Shown piece after piece: positions 13,546-25,975 of a stretch of DNA of 64,000 bases. Below the pieces are notes generated by a model. It saw nothing but the letters and a program-made list of their open reading frames with translations. It was not told the origin of the DNA and did not search any database. Positions within the stretch are counted from its first letter, which is position 1, and every line of letters begins with the position of its first letter. The position numbers and the translations under genes were made by a program. Source of the DNA: Amphirosellinia nigrospora (Eukaryota > Ascomycota > Sordariomycetes > Xylariales > Xylariaceae); assembly GCA_004123355.1 (NCBI GenBank), contig SCHM01000001.1, positions 12,968,193 through 13,032,192 of the forward strand, given 5' to 3'.

Positions 13546-15730
13546 GATTGCGACCGTGGAAGGGGAGATAAGTGAGCAAGGTGATGTTGCGTTCCTGGCC
13601 GGGCATTCGTGAAATATATAGGCGATGGTTCACAACTATACCGAACCACGAAATCCTAGTTGCCCGATAGAGGGCCCCTGGTATTTACGCTAATCTGTGT
13701 GCCGAACTTCAATAGCCGGCATAAGTCACCTATCTTATCCTGGTACCCTGATGTTGATCGCGGGTGCAATGGTTGGTTGGGGTTGCTTATAACGTTGCTT
13801 AGTAAATTTGTTGACGGACTTCGCGATATCGCTTTTACGGATTTTGTGACTTGCATCGCGGAGGGTCGGATATTGACTACCTAACCTATCTTGGTAAATG
13901 CTGGCTAGCATACTTCTGCACCCATCAATTTTTTTATACGGGACTATGCATGCATTATTTCAATTAGGTCAAGGTTTATATCCGGAAGAGCAACAAGATC
14001 ATCCGCGGAGAGTAGGAAGTTAAACTAAAAGCGACATCAAATTTTTTTTTTTGCTAACTCATAGCACCACATGGTTTGCTTCCTGGATTCTACTACAGCG
14101 CTGTAATGTCTCAGAAGCTGTAGTTGTAGTCAGGTAGGTATTGATATCATGGATGTTCCTATTCTAATCCTAGTTCTATGCAACATCCGTGCGCGGCTAG
14201 ATGCCTGCCATATCCCCACGTTGTCTAAATGCCCAATACATCATTAGCGGGGCTTAAAATTGAACTAGTATGACATGAAAACCGGAGATAGTATACCTAT
14301 ATTCATTAGCCTTGTAGGGGTAATTAGTGTTAGGAATCCTGTGATATATGGGGTAGGTCATCTATACTTGTTGTTGCCCGAAGGTCTCTAAACTACCTCC
14401 GTTCAAGTAACTTGGCTATATACAGTTAATCTCTTTGTTCGAGGCTTCGTGGCTTTCGTGGCTTCGCGATAGTGTAGCTTCATGACAATCCAGCTGTCGG
14501 GAGGCTAGACGTCACACTGTTACACGGATCTAGATCACAGACTCAGAATACGGGCTCATGCACAGTAAATCGTACAAGTCTCAGAGGCTTCACCGAAGGC
14601 TCCCCCAAAAGCCTGTACTGAGGGTCGAGGCAGATCCGACTCCGGAAGCACAAGTCTACGGAGGTGTGCGCGGTTATGGGAATAGATACATAGATTCTTC
14701 ATGGCGCCTTTGGCGTCGTAGACGTTGAGTAGCTAAGTTGACATCGTGCCAAGCCATCTGCCTGTGCGAGCAAGCCACGTAGCCAGTAGCACAGAGTCCT
14801 GGACGGCTAACGACATCCGACCTAAGACACCTAGAGAAGATAAAACTGGTATTGGTCAATATAGCCTCGTGCAGTACAGACCCTCTTGTGGAATCTAGCA
14901 CCAGAGGTCTGAAGGTCCTCGAGATTCTGTCCATAAACAAGGGCGTTTGAGCAAGCTTACATCATAGCCAAAAAACAAACGAGAAACGAGAGACCCTATA
15001 GACCCAAAGAGATCATGAGCTGAATAGAACACCGAGTTTCAAGCGCAAGCCCTTGTCACACAAGACACTACTGCCGAGTAAGCATAGTACGTAGAACCCA
15101 GCTATATAAAGCTCCGAGGGTTTATTCCGTTTGAGTGAGAAAAGCCCAGGAATTACCTATGTGATGTTAGGTCCTTGCCGAGTTATCAACGACCTCCGGT
15201 AATCCTACTTCGCTCTAAAGATCAGGATAACACCGTTAATATAAAAGAGCTTTGATAACTGTTGAGTAGGTTGTAATTATATACCTAATACATAAAATAT
15301 GGAGTATTGTTGCTGCTACACTCGAAGGACATGAATGTGATATATAACTCTATTACGCCGTCACTCAATTCTCAGCTTTTCATTAGCACAATTACATAAC
15401 TCAATTCTAACAACCAGAATCTAGCTCGCGTCTAAAACTATAAAGCGAAAGAGCGGAAAGCACAAGGTGCTAAGGCCTAGCAACGTAACCGTAAACCACA
15501 TCGGGCTACTCTTGAAACTTGAGTTTAAGCATTTTATAGATCTTGCTATCTGCTGGCGCTATTGTGAAGAGCTAGACATGCACTACAATCTCCCAAAGGA
15601 TCTCGAGCCGAATCTACAGTTAGGCGGAGAGGATCAAGTTCTGTGTACTTCGCCTATCGTGAAAGCGCCAAATATGCTTTATCGCCCGGTTAACTATTTT
15701 CGTTGTCAAACTCCATGCCCCCCAATCACG
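13546..15730. other. Intergenic 2.2 kb, no gene seen
   Basis: Contains P450 promoter sequence at its left edge and short motif-free frames elsewhere (for example minus 14674-14940 and plus 15467-15862, the latter running into the 3' end of the Tps2-like gene). I see no transposon ends or RNA gene. Confidence 0.45.
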
Positions 15731-18700
15731 CTACGTGGGCACACGGCCTTCCAAGCCCGCCACAGCAGCAAGGTTGACTTGACTCAGCGTATCCGACTGC
15801 GCACCGCTAAGGCCAACACCAGCGAGGAGCGCCACACTCTCAAGAACATCTTTCGGTTCTAGGACGTGCCATTTTGCTAGCGTCTCCTTATTATGGGCCC
15901 CAACGGAGACGGTGAAAACATGTTCGTCTACGAGCTGGGAGCCGCTGAGCCCAATGAGGGCGCGGAACATGTCTTCGTCCGTGAAGTCGTCACCGCAACA
16001 GAGAACAAACTCTACTTTAGATCCCACCTTTGACCCGGGCGTCTTGTTCTTGCTTTTTGGGGACGTGGTATTTGAGTTGTACTGATTCACGAGTCGCTTC
16101 GCGATCTCGCCTTTGTTGATGAACGTCGGTCGTACTTCTAGATTCGCTTTGCCCTCCATCACTTCAACTTCCCATTTCTTGGCCACGGTCGACTTGAGTT
16201 CCTTGAAAGCTGCCTTGGCGGCATGGATACCTTGCTCTGGATCAGCCTGGCGGTAGTGCCAGGTTAGCGCACAGCGTTTGCGCTCAATAAATGAGCCTAT
16301 ATCGGGGTTAGTTACTACACGATAGAGCGATTCAATATTGTAGCCGGACGAACCTGTGACGCGATCGGTGTATTTCTGGAAGACATCCAGCACCTCTGGT
16401 TGCCAAGACATGTCCAACGTCTCAGCTAAATTCTCCCAATTCGTCGAGCCAGGATATCGAATAAAGCTACCATGTTCGGCACTGAAGCCGAGTTCTGGAA
16501 TATGACCCAGGTGCTGCTGTAAGAATTCTTGGTCCCTCCCTGAGATGATCCAGACCGCATTGCGATCATCCGCCGCTAGTGTGCGAAGGTTTGGATGACA
16601 CGCTCTGATGGGATGGCTGCTTCAGGATCTCGTACAATAGGTGTGAGAGTGCCATCGTAATCGAACATGAAAAGACGTTTGCCTGCAGCGCGATACCGCT
16701 CTAACAAATTAGTGCGGTCCAATACGGGTGTCACATTTTCCGTTCGGTTGGAAGCCAGGGTGCCAACTAGTTTCCGCAGGAACTTCGTTATCCAACTCTG
16801 CACTGTCTGTGTCGTGACGTGGCGTATAGATTTGATTGCATCGATTGACGCATTTCGGGTGACATGGTTAGTGCGTTGTTGATTTGCTTGGCGACGTTGG
16901 TGAGCCACGGGTTAATATGAATTGCGTCTCGGAGGCTCCCCGCAGTCCACTGAACTCCGATAGGATCACGGGACCGTGGTGTCACGCTGACACACAACAT
17001 ATTCAAGACTGGTGGTATTCATACCGTCCCGCACAGATGTGATCAGCCCAATATCCGCCGCTCTTAGCAGGGCGAAATACTCATCCGGATCCAGGTATTG
17101 CGCGGTAGTGCTGCACAGGGGAGAAACCCAAGCTACCATACGTGCCGTTAATTTTCATGACTAGTTCGTTGACTCTGCTAGCGATTTTGTTTTCCCCGTC
17201 GTCTTCAACTTTCATGTTTGTGGGTGACGTGACTGGATCAGGACCACCTTTTCCCTCACTCGGGGTAGATTCTAGGAATCTTTCGAATGCCTGAAGCTTC
17301 TGGTAACGCCCGAACACTGTCAAGCCGATCTCGACCAACGATGATCTTTTTTCCCTTATACTCTTTCAGAGCATCACACTTCTCTGATGCTGCTTTGGAC
17401 CAGGCTAGCTTTTCTACCCTTTTGCTATCAATGCCAATAGGGTATGCTCCCACCTTCAACACGATTCCCAAAAGCGTCAACACCGTCGCGTCGGAAGGAA
17501 AGTCCAAAATACGGGTGCACAGCTGGTGAAGTGGCGTGAGTAGCTGTACGACTGGAACCCGATCAGATTTGATCCCATGAGGCCCTCTAACAGCTCTTTT
17601 CGGCGCGGTAGGCATCTCAGAAACTCGCTGCTTGGGAAAGGCAGTGCAAAAAGAATGAGATGTACATATTCGGCACCCGCTGTCGTAGCATGCTTGGAAG
17701 TAACAGAAGGTAATAGTCGTGTATGACGATAATATCACCTGGCTTGTATATCTCAACGATCTTGTTGGCAAACTTGAGGTTAGCTCGGTAGTAGTTGGCC
17801 CATTCCACGCGTTCAGCTCTGCCGTCACTTGGCTCTTGTTGTTTGTAATGGAAAAGAGGATATAACGAGTGCTCGGCATAGTGCCTCCAACGCGACTGAT
17901 CGTTCAGGGTAATGCCTTCATCGTCGACCTCATCATCATCAGATAGCCAGACAGGAACAGTCCTAAACCGTTGGTCCTTGGCAAGTAGACGCTCGAGGTC
18001 CCTTTGATGATCGCGCGATATCCAAAGCCCATCTGTGGTAGGGGGAGTGGGCGGCATATCCCCTCCATCCACAGGAACAGGTGCCGAGAGGTGGCTTAGC
18101 CCGGGCATGGAAGTAGTGTCTTGGGTCGTAGTAGATGCTGCGTTTTTCATATGAGCACTCTATCTCGCCAGTCCATGAGACGACAGTATGATTCCACGGG
18201 GAGTTGTCGGAGGAGAGATGCACAAAGCCATCATACAAAGCTGATAACCCATGACGATCTCCGAGTTCCTGCATCGGTTCAATTAGTTTGCAGCGTTGAG
18301 GACGGCACGATCTGAACTCACCCATTTGCCATTGTTGTGATATTTGATGGTGGAGGAGGCGTTGTAAGTAGCCGATATGATATTGCCCGTGAGTCCCAGA
18401 TCCGGGGCCGCAGATCTGATATCATCAATAGATTCATTACGGCTTCCGGCGGCTTGACTCATCCGTCTTAACACTTCTTCACCCGACATGGCGCCTCGTA
18501 TTAGGTCGGATGGCGAAGAAGGTGCCCTGGTCTCGTTGGAGGCTTGTGATTGGAGGCTGGGTCCAGCCGTACGATCGTGTTTTCTGGGGTCCTGTGTAAA
18601 ATAGCCTAGAGTTTCCGTGTCGGCGGTCCGCTGCAAAGCCGGGGTTTGATACGTATCTTGGCCGATGTCGGGGGTAACAGGAACGTTGGTGTTTATCGTC

Positions 18701-18819
18701 CTCTCGTGCGGAGGGAGATTGGGGGAGCCGTCTTCGCTATCGCTTTCAGAGAGATAAGTGCTGGTGGTTTCAGCTCGGTCTTCAGTGCCCACGGGGAGCT
18801 GTTGTTTCTGTTCTGCCAT
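15731..18819 (-). CDS. TPS2: Trehalose-6-phosphate phosphatase (Tps2-type), frame-disrupted
   Basis: Two-domain protein of the trehalose synthase complex: an amino-terminal glycosyltransferase family 20 domain (IVIHDYYLLLLPSMLRQRVP, TAGSLRDAIHINPW) and a carboxy-terminal HAD phosphatase (LFMFDYDGTLTPIVRDPEAA with the DxDxT signature, LCCGDDFTDEDMF). It hydrolyses trehalose-6-phosphate to trehalose in the cytosol. Start ATG at 18819; the first intron at about 18267-18324 is clear, and another of about 63 bp lies near 16310. The tail VNLAAVAGLEGRV is the usual family ending. Conserved residues continue across the whole length, yet about ten one-base deletions seem needed to keep frame (near 18150, 17650, 17525, two near 17300, several in 16850-17000, and 16585), most in or beside short homopolymers. 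For a conserved gene this suggests assembly error or very recent decay. Identity of the family is not in doubt. Confidence 0.88.
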
Positions 18820-20464
18820 GGTTAATATCTAGCTGTCTGCGGCTAACTAACACTCTAGATAGAGAAGAGCGAGACTCTATAACAAAACTCGAAGGCGAGC
18901 GAGCAACAAAAGCCAGAGACGGGAACACAGAGAGACCAAGAATCAGAATGAGGGATAAAAAGGATCAACAGTGCTATAGCTCAGTATAAGTAGAAATAAT
19001 CATGTAGATGCCCGTCGCGGTTTGAGTGGTGACAGCTTGACTCAAGTTGGGCGATAAGAGGGGAGAACCTTAGTAGGTGACTCTGTGTTGAGAAGGGGGG
19101 AAGGTTGCTGCCTCATCAGGAAGGGACAACGAATCGCGGAATGGGTAGCAGATGGTCATAGGTAGAAAGATGATGCGGTGTAACATATCACTACTTTGTA
19201 GACAGATACCCAAATGTCAAGCAGTAGAGCGGTATTTTTTGTTGATTGTGACGTGCAACATGGTCAAGGTGGACCAGTCGCGGAGCTCTGAATATATCGA
19301 CACACACTCGCAAAAAGTTGGTACAGCTGGAGGTTTTGCTCCTGACGCAACTTCGCTATCATCCATTACCCGCCAGTCAACGCCAGCCAATGATATAGCT
19401 GATATAGCGCACTTCCCTCTCTTAGCTCTTAGTTGCCGTCTTTAGCCAGGAACCCTACATGCGTCCGGCAAGGATATATGGGCTACTACCACGCTCCCAA
19501 AATGTTGGAATTCTCGACTCAAGAGATGTCTGTTGAGCACATTTCAATTTTTTGAGGGCAACCTAACCGAACTACGGCGTAGTATTTAGTCGTGCCAATT
19601 GAGGTCAACAGAATCCTCGGTGCTGGGCAAGAAGAAAGAAACGTGAGGGTTAATACTGAGACAGATATGCATACATACCAAAATGTATGACGTAGTGCAT
19701 ATAATCCAACGGCGGCCGATAAAAATAATCAGGACTTGCGGCGCTAGTCGGGTGCAGCTGCAGCCAACATGCAAAGAATATTCCAAAGGACCAATAGAAT
19801 GTTGCGTAATTATGTTTTGGCGACAGGGCTATAAGTAGGGGAAGATCAAGGGAGAGGGATGTGAATGGGTGTGCCGCAACAAGCTGCGTAGACACTCGCA
19901 CTAGGCATATATAAACATTCTGGCCCAGATTGTCGGTGGCATGTCATCGTGTCCACTGCGCTGCAAATGGATAGGCGCCTTTTTGGAAAGTAGGAATAGC
20001 GCTAAGGGCGAACGTGAACGAAGACGAGCGAACACAAACAACGAGCCACGTCCCCACCGCCTATCTCAACACTGTGTTCGGCTTGCCAGGAGCAGAGCCA
20101 GGAAGCATCTCGATATGATCAATACAACCACTCATAATTACACTACTGTCAGTCTAGTGGGATAGGTATAGCGTGCGTAGATAACCCCCACTTCCGCGCG
20201 GGAAACGTCGGTGAAGACATACTGGATTGAGACGCGATGACGCCTCGTGGGCGCAATTGGAAAGAGTTATTCGGGGCCTTAGTAATGCTGCCTCGCCTTG
20301 CCTGCTTAGCATAGGCGTGCCAAACCATATCTTAGCTAGTAAGAATTATCTCGAGCGACTTGGACGTAGACTCAGCTCAGACGCAAGAACCCGCAGCAAC
20401 TAAATGACAAGAGCACAGCATGGGATTGATGGTAGGATGGAATGTCCAGCGACAAAACCGACAC
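18820..20464. other. Intergenic 1.6 kb between Tps2-like gene and COG5
   Basis: Upstream region of the Tps2-like gene and 3' side of COG5. Frames at 19152-19445 (+) and 19586-19901 (-) have no motif and I do not support them. A TATATAAA element lies near 19909. Confidence 0.45.
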
Positions 20465-21823
20465 CTATCGCCCCAAATTATTCACGACGCTCCCAACCAT
20501 GACGGCCACCTCTCTATCCCATCCGCCATTCCTATCGGGGTCGGCTTTTGAGCCACGGCCCTTGGTCGGCGCCACGGTACTCGGCGGCTGACTGCCTCGG
20601 GTAACACACTCGCGGATTGCCTCGCCCACCGCGTTTCGGTTGGTCTTCAGCGTCCTAGCAGAGACACCGCCACGGTTCATGATTTCCTGTACTCTCGTTG
20701 TGAGACTGCCCGCCATGGACCTCCAGAAGTACGAAACAAGCGATCCGGTTTCGAGGTATGTGAGGAGCGGTTGTAGCAGGTTGTTCCTTTCAGGTGTGTT
20801 TTTTAGTGTCGGCAGAAGCGGGTGCGGCGGCGCCTTCGTCGCGTCGAGTATGATTTCGAGTGCGATGATGTTCTGACACCGCGCCGAAACCTCGGTCAAG
20901 GTGCGATCAAGTGAGGGGAGCGTGGCCAGTGATCTCGCGAGCGAGGCTACAGAACTTTGTAGCGCATTCCGTAGGTATACTTCGAGGGCTTGTACGAGAA
21001 GCTGAGGGGTCCATCGTTCGAGTTTCACTCCCGCGGTCGGTGATATCAGATAGAGCGTGACGGCTGCCGAGATGATTCGTGCTTTGGCTTCTTCACTTTG
21101 CGCAAACGTAACCGTCCCCGATGCCGAGCCGATAGAGAATTCGCGGATGATCTGCTCGGATGCGGCTCTTATTGATCGCTCAATTGGCCCGATGACGTGA
21201 TTTTGTAGGCTAGTGATAGCTTCGACCTTTTCTAGTCCATGCCCTTCCTCGCCGGGGCCCCTCTTCTCGGTGATTTCTCTCAAGGCAAGAATTGTGTGTG
21301 CACATCTTCCGAGAGCCCTATGGTCCTCCTTCTTGCTACTCCCGGCTCCATTGGATAACTCGGCGTGCTGCACCTCGAGCTGGCGACCAAGCTGGAGACA
21401 GCGGCCGACGGACCTACCCAGTCTCAAGGTTTCCCACAATCGCGATGCAACGAGGCGCACCTCGTCGGCTTCGGCATGTTTCTGTATGACTTCCTTCTCC
21501 AGTTGCTTGTAGCTCTCGTTCAGGCTCTTGACTTGGCTGTCAATCTCGGATATGATCCTCTTGCTTGCATCCGTCTGCTCTTTGGTGTGGGTGAGCAAGG
21601 GAAGGGCAGATCGAGTGGTGAGGAGGTGGATGTGAGAATCGATCTCCTGGGCATCGAACAAGACCTTGGAAAGTGGCGTCGAGAGATCGAGCGGAGTGTC
21701 GGTAGGGTTGTTGGTGGCTAGGACAAGCGTATTGGCGAACGAGGACGGCCTGAAGTTGGGATCTAGAAAGGCATCGTAGTCTATGTAGGATGCGTCTTCC
21801 TCCTCGTTCTCGTTGACCGACAT
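20465..21823 (-). CDS. COG5: Conserved oligomeric Golgi complex subunit 5
   Basis: Single uninterrupted frame of 452 residues starting MSVNENEEEDASYIDYDAF. The amino end with FLDPNFRPSSFANTLVL followed by a long heptad-like helical stretch (about residues 75-140, LNESYKQLEKEVIQKHAEAD) is characteristic of fungal Cog5. Cog5 belongs to lobe B of the COG tethering complex, which captures vesicles for retrograde transport within the Golgi. The rest is mostly alpha-helical, as in CATCHR-family tethers. The frame has no intron and no break, unlike the neighbouring Tps2-like gene. Basis: recognition of the amino-terminal motif; the carboxy half alone would not have been diagnostic. Confidence 0.88.
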   Translation of the reverse strand: MSVNENEEEDASYIDYDAFLDPNFRPSSFANTLVLATNNPTDTPLDLSTPLSKVLFDAQEIDSHIHLLTTRSALPLLTHTKEQTDASKRIISEIDSQVKSLNESYKQLEKEVIQKHAEADEVRLVASRLWETLRLGRSVGRCLQLGRQLEVQHAELSNGAGSSKKEDHRALGRCAHTILALREITEKRGPGEEGHGLEKVEAITSLQNHVIGPIERSIRAASEQIIREFSIGSASGTVTFAQSEEAKARIISAAVTLYLISPTAGVKLERWTPQLLVQALEVYLRNALQSSVASLARSLATLPSLDRTLTEVSARCQNIIALEIILDATKAPPHPLLPTLKNTPERNNLLQPLLTYLETGSLVSYFWRSMAGSLTTRVQEIMNRGGVSARTLKTNRNAVGEAIRECVTRGSQPPSTVAPTKGRGSKADPDRNGGWDREVAVMVGSVVNNLGR

Positions 21824-22365
21824 GATGAGGTAGACTTGTGAAGATTAACACACACCAAGTACTTTCATTTTCCCAAGAGGCTACAGGCGTGCCACATGCA
21901 CCACGGTTCCAAAACCCCACTATGCTGATCGCTCAAGCCACACAGCCACGTCTTCATCCCAGGGGCTTGGTAGAACATTGCGACCACTAACTCGCACTGA
22001 GGATACCCGCTCAGACTAGGGACCTTAGGTCATCTCTTACAAGTCGTATATCGTCCCTCACTAAAGCGGCTGTTAGAATACAGTGTATAAAAAAACCCCA
22101 GGGAGATAAAACTATCTATTCTGCTGTCTCTACACAAAATCATCACGGAGCGTTTCATTCCAAGGTACTTCAGTAGGGCATCTTCACGAAGATCAGCGAA
22201 TAAGAAATTGTGTTAAAGTCGTCTTTAGCTTCGTTCGCTTTATATAGCTGATGTTCCTAAAAGTCATATACCGCCATAGCCCGATATCCGAACCAAATTC
22301 CTAGCCCCCATTTCCTTCATTAATACATATTATGCCGTTTAACAATTATTAGGTGGCTGAGAGCA
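21824..22365. other. Intergenic, no gene seen
   Basis: COG5 upstream region and 3' side of the glycine-rich gene. Nothing recognisable. Confidence 0.5.
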
Positions 22366-22728
22366 TTAGATTCCGTAGCTCTTAAAGGCACCGTCGCTGT
22401 TCTGATTGTTGTTGCTACCTCCGGTCGCTCCAGTAGATCCGGTAGCTCCGCCGACACTCCTTCCAACGCCTCCAACGGCACCGCCAGCCGTGTTAGCGAC
22501 GCCACCGACCGTGTTCCCTAGGCCCTCGGTAGTCTGTCCAACAGCATTGCCAAGGCCTTGTGTTGTGGAATTCAGGCCATTGCCCAGGCCCCTTGTGGTG
22601 TTGCCGACGGCACCTGTGACACCACCGAGAAGACCACCCTGGCCTTTGGCTTGGTCACCGCCAGTAAGGACGTTGTCAAGACCGCCGGTGAGGCCGCCGA
22701 GAAGTCCACCGTTCTGGTTGTTCGACAT
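22366..22728 (-). CDS. Small glycine-rich protein with 11-residue repeats
   Basis: Intact 120-residue frame from ATG (MSNNQNGGLLGG) to stop, without intron. The core carries an 11-residue periodic repeat TTxGLGNxxxx: TTRGLGNGLNS, TTQGLGNAVGQ, TTEGLGNTVGG, then degenerate copies. The protein is rich in Gly, Asn, Thr and Ser, has no cysteine, signal peptide or membrane segment, and ends in an Asn/Gln-rich tail. Eleven-residue repeats with this composition recall LEA-like or hydrophilin stress proteins and abundant conidial proteins of fungi. That is inference; I cannot name an ortholog. Three CTCGAG palindromes lie about 150-195 bp upstream. Confidence 0.75.
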   Translation of the reverse strand: MSNNQNGGLLGGLTGGLDNVLTGGDQAKGQGGLLGGVTGAVGNTTRGLGNGLNSTTQGLGNAVGQTTEGLGNTVGGVANTAGGAVGGVGRSVGGATGSTGATGGSNNNQNSDGAFKSYGI

Positions 22729-22879
22729 TTTTGATTTGTTTGTGTTTGTGGTGTTGTTTTGGGGTTGTAGTGTGGTTGAATGTAGAGCTGATGGTTCTCT
22801 ACTTAAATAAGCGTGGCTTTAAGTTGTCTGATGTTTGTTGTTTGTTGTCTGGTATCTAAGCAAAAGAGTATCCCTAATT

Positions 22880-22922
22880 CTCGAGCGGAACCTCGACTTA
22901 TATGCTCGAGAATGGCCTCGAG
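22880..22922 (-). promoter_or_regulatory. Three CTCGAG palindromes upstream of glycine-rich gene
   Basis: CTCGAG occurs at 22880-22885, 22905-22910 and 22917-22922. This is a dense grouping of one 6-bp palindrome at a promoter-like distance from the ATG at 22728. CTCGAG fits the CANNTG-like/E-box-related space only loosely, so a regulator cannot be named. Confidence 0.3.
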
Positions 22923-25268
22923 ATCCTACCGATCTCCCCTATCTTGTGAGCCACACCTGTGACGTAGCGACCATGATATCATATAGAGCGCCACATATTA
23001 CGCGGAGAATATCTCGCTAAACCGTCGACAGGCTGTCCTGGTCGCACATTGGTAGGCGGTTGTGGCTAGGTTAGAAACTTGTTTCCAACGACCAGGATCC
23101 CGCATCCTTGTGGGTCATCAGGCGTGAAATCGGGACCCTCCAGATCGATGGCTTGCGGCTCACCAGGGCTCCCATCGCTGCTGATTGGAGAGAGGCCCGC
23201 TGAAAACCGTTGTTTTTCTAGGGCCAATCGGCCTAAACGTAGATCCCATGGCATCTATCCAGTGGTGGCCTAAAGCCACGCTCCCCCCTAACGTCATTCT
23301 CTCGGGAGCACGAAAATCGGACGAAATAAGACGAATGACTTTGATAGGTCTTGGTTACACTAAGTAAGAAATATTATGTAGTATTCCAAAGCGATATGAC
23401 GTGGATGGTTATATGAGTTTTGATACAATCTTCGACACATTGAAGGGTATGCCTGATCCGAAACTCCAGGCCGGATCTTAGGAAACGAAACCTTAAATTA
23501 TTAGCATAGATTTCCCTACTTTCGGAGATCTTCTTTAGATCAGATCGGATTCAAGATTCTGATCTAATTCCAGTACTATTCGTAGACTAAGTAGACTAAA
23601 GCGCCGAGCGGCTGGTAATGCTATGTGGCCTTGACTCATGTTATTAGCCCCTATTCGCTTCGTCAGCCGGTGTGTCAGCTTGGTCTTGGGAATCGTGCTC
23701 TTGCATTAGTCCCGATGCCAGGCAGGGCACATATCGTCATCCGACATAATTCCTGTCACAAATCGTTTACGACTCGAATGGCACTATGCCTTGATTCACA
23801 TAAACTACACAAAACTCACTAAGGGTAAATCTATTCTGGCCCGGTCTAATTAAACAATTACATATATTCCAGAATAAAGAAATTGTCTGCAGTAAGTATA
23901 GTGCTGGTAAGTAGACTGTCACATGTTAACGTACCTAGGTAGGTGGAATTAACCAATAGGGGTCTATGTTTTTCACGTATTAGGGGTAAGGGGGGTTCCA
24001 AGGTGTCAAAGATAAGGACTTTCTCCTCTTCTTTTAGCTTTCAACTACCTCGATAGATTCCCATTGCCGCGTTTGCTGCACTATTCAGTCGCGTGCGATT
24101 AAGAAGCCATTCATTCATTTCATAAAATATGGCCTTAGATGGGCATTCATTACCCTCCCTTGACACTTCAGCTCTAGGGGTCAAATAAGATCAGCCACAA
24201 AATCCATTGAGGGTCAAAGTGACGTATGATAGATAGAATGACTATCATTAAGTCTTGTTATGGAGGTCTACTTTAGGTGGTCTCCCATATACAAAACACC
24301 GGTCGTTCCATGGAAAAGTTGGCGTCATCTCATTAGTGGGGTAATTTCCCCCAACTTAAAAGAAACCCCGGCGCTATGAGGCGAGGGGACACAGTAGAGG
24401 TGTGAGGTTTTTGTGAGGTTATTACGTCAATAGTGGATGGGGCCATGCGACCGTAGTTTTATTAACCCTTATAATCCTCACTTTTACAGAGATACGAAAA
24501 CTCACGAGTAAATTAACACTCAGCTATTAACTTAATACGACCTAACCCTTTTCTCGTATTGTAACTAACTTCATAAATGCAGTTAAATAAGCAGTCTTGT
24601 ACGAATCTAACCAAGTTGAGGATTATATAGACAAGAAAACCCACCAGTTCTCTCATCACTGGCGTCTAAACTTCAATCGGGGATCATCTTCACGGGTAGA
24701 AAGATGAACCCGCATACCCTTCGCAAGGTGCTGCACATTTTCGACAGTTTCAGGCTGTTCAACGTAAACATCACCCCACTCGGGATCCAATCCGTGAAAT
24801 AGAAGACCAAGCGCTGAGCTTTTGAAAATACCTGCTCCATGTTAATCATAATAGAGCAAACCAATAATATACAAGTAATAAAACTGCTGTTATGAGAAGG
24901 ATAGCCGAAGGCCAACGGACATGGATGTAAATCTCTTTAGTATATGCCGTGCTGTGATGTTTTGTAGCGTTTTTGTTGTCTCCTGGATTTGTGAACCGTA
25001 TTTGATTTGAAAGCGTTGTAGCTAAATTGACTGTTAAAGTTCTGAAAGTCCGACGTATAAAGGAAGTTTGCTAGATTAACGGGGGAGTTTAACCGTCTCG
25101 AATAAGGTGCGTCGTTAACAACTGCTTGAGTTGGTAAATTAGACGAGTAATTTCTTAAACATTCTACTAATGTTTGGTCTAGGGTATAATTGGTACCGGT
25201 AGACGGTGATGAGAAAGTAGCACAACTGCATCCGCCTTCAATCTCGTAACATATTAATTGTAGTTCTT
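22923..25268. other. Intergenic 2.3 kb, no gene seen
   Basis: Only short frames without motifs (for example minus 24673-24915). No RNA gene or mobile-element ends recognised. Confidence 0.45.
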
Positions 25269-25975
25269 CTACATCGACGGATCCGTATGAAAGCTGCCTT
25301 TGAATAGCGGTGACATTTCTGAATGTTTGAGCGCACCAGTAGAAGCGATCGAAGTAAACTCAGTCACCGGTGTGCCGGGATATATGAACCCAATGCCTGG
25401 GACTTTGACCGCATTCATAGCACCGCCCTCATTCTGAAAACTTGTTAACTCGTACCAAGATCGGAAAGGCTTGACCCGGAGCCATTTGGATTTGCCAAGA
25501 TCGCCGAAAGTGATATTCCTTGCCACCGTAGAACCCTTTCCATCAGGAAAGATGTAGGTACACTAGGTTGTCGCAACTCATTTTGATCTCGATAGTCAAA
25601 TTTTGTTATTCGCGGCAGATGCCAAGTGTCACACGGACCCTGGTTAAGTGCGCAATACAGTGCCACACAGGGTCCCATACGGAGCTCGCGAGATACTACC
25701 CTACGAGGCTGGGGCAGTCGTACGAGGTTATCGTGAGTCTTAGAAACAGATACCGAGCTGAACTCGAACACCGAGACACTCGCTTCTCCGGCTACACAGG
25801 TCTCTAGATAGGTCGCGGAGGTCCGCAAAGGAGAGAAGAATTCTGAGCATAAAAAGGGCTCGAATTCCCCCTTCGAGGGAAAAGGGAACTTCTTCAAACG
25901 AGCTGAGATCACCATTACCTTTTCAGATGGTGATGTATACAAGATCACACCATGCGGGCAATATGTGACACTCAA
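25269..25975 (-). other. Protein-like minus-strand frames, unknown, possibly a broken gene
   Basis: Two overlapping frames on the minus strand (25445-25975 and 25269-25526) look more protein-like than chance and seem to continue one another. The downstream one ends in a stretch with GFIYPGTPVTEFTS and a final HTDPSM. No convincing ATG, signal peptide or known domain was seen, and the two parts are not in the same frame. It could be a two-exon gene, a relic, or coincidence. Confidence 0.25.

Noticed and set aside
15467-15862. 131-codon plus-strand open frame
   Set aside because: Overlaps the conserved 3' end of the Tps2-like gene and has no ATG start or recognisable domain.
21213-21721. Plus-strand open frames opposite COG5
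   Set aside because: No motifs; antisense of a well-supported conserved gene.
22406-22810. Plus-strand proline-rich open frame
   Set aside because: Exact antisense of the glycine-rich repeat gene; Pro codons are complements of Gly codons.
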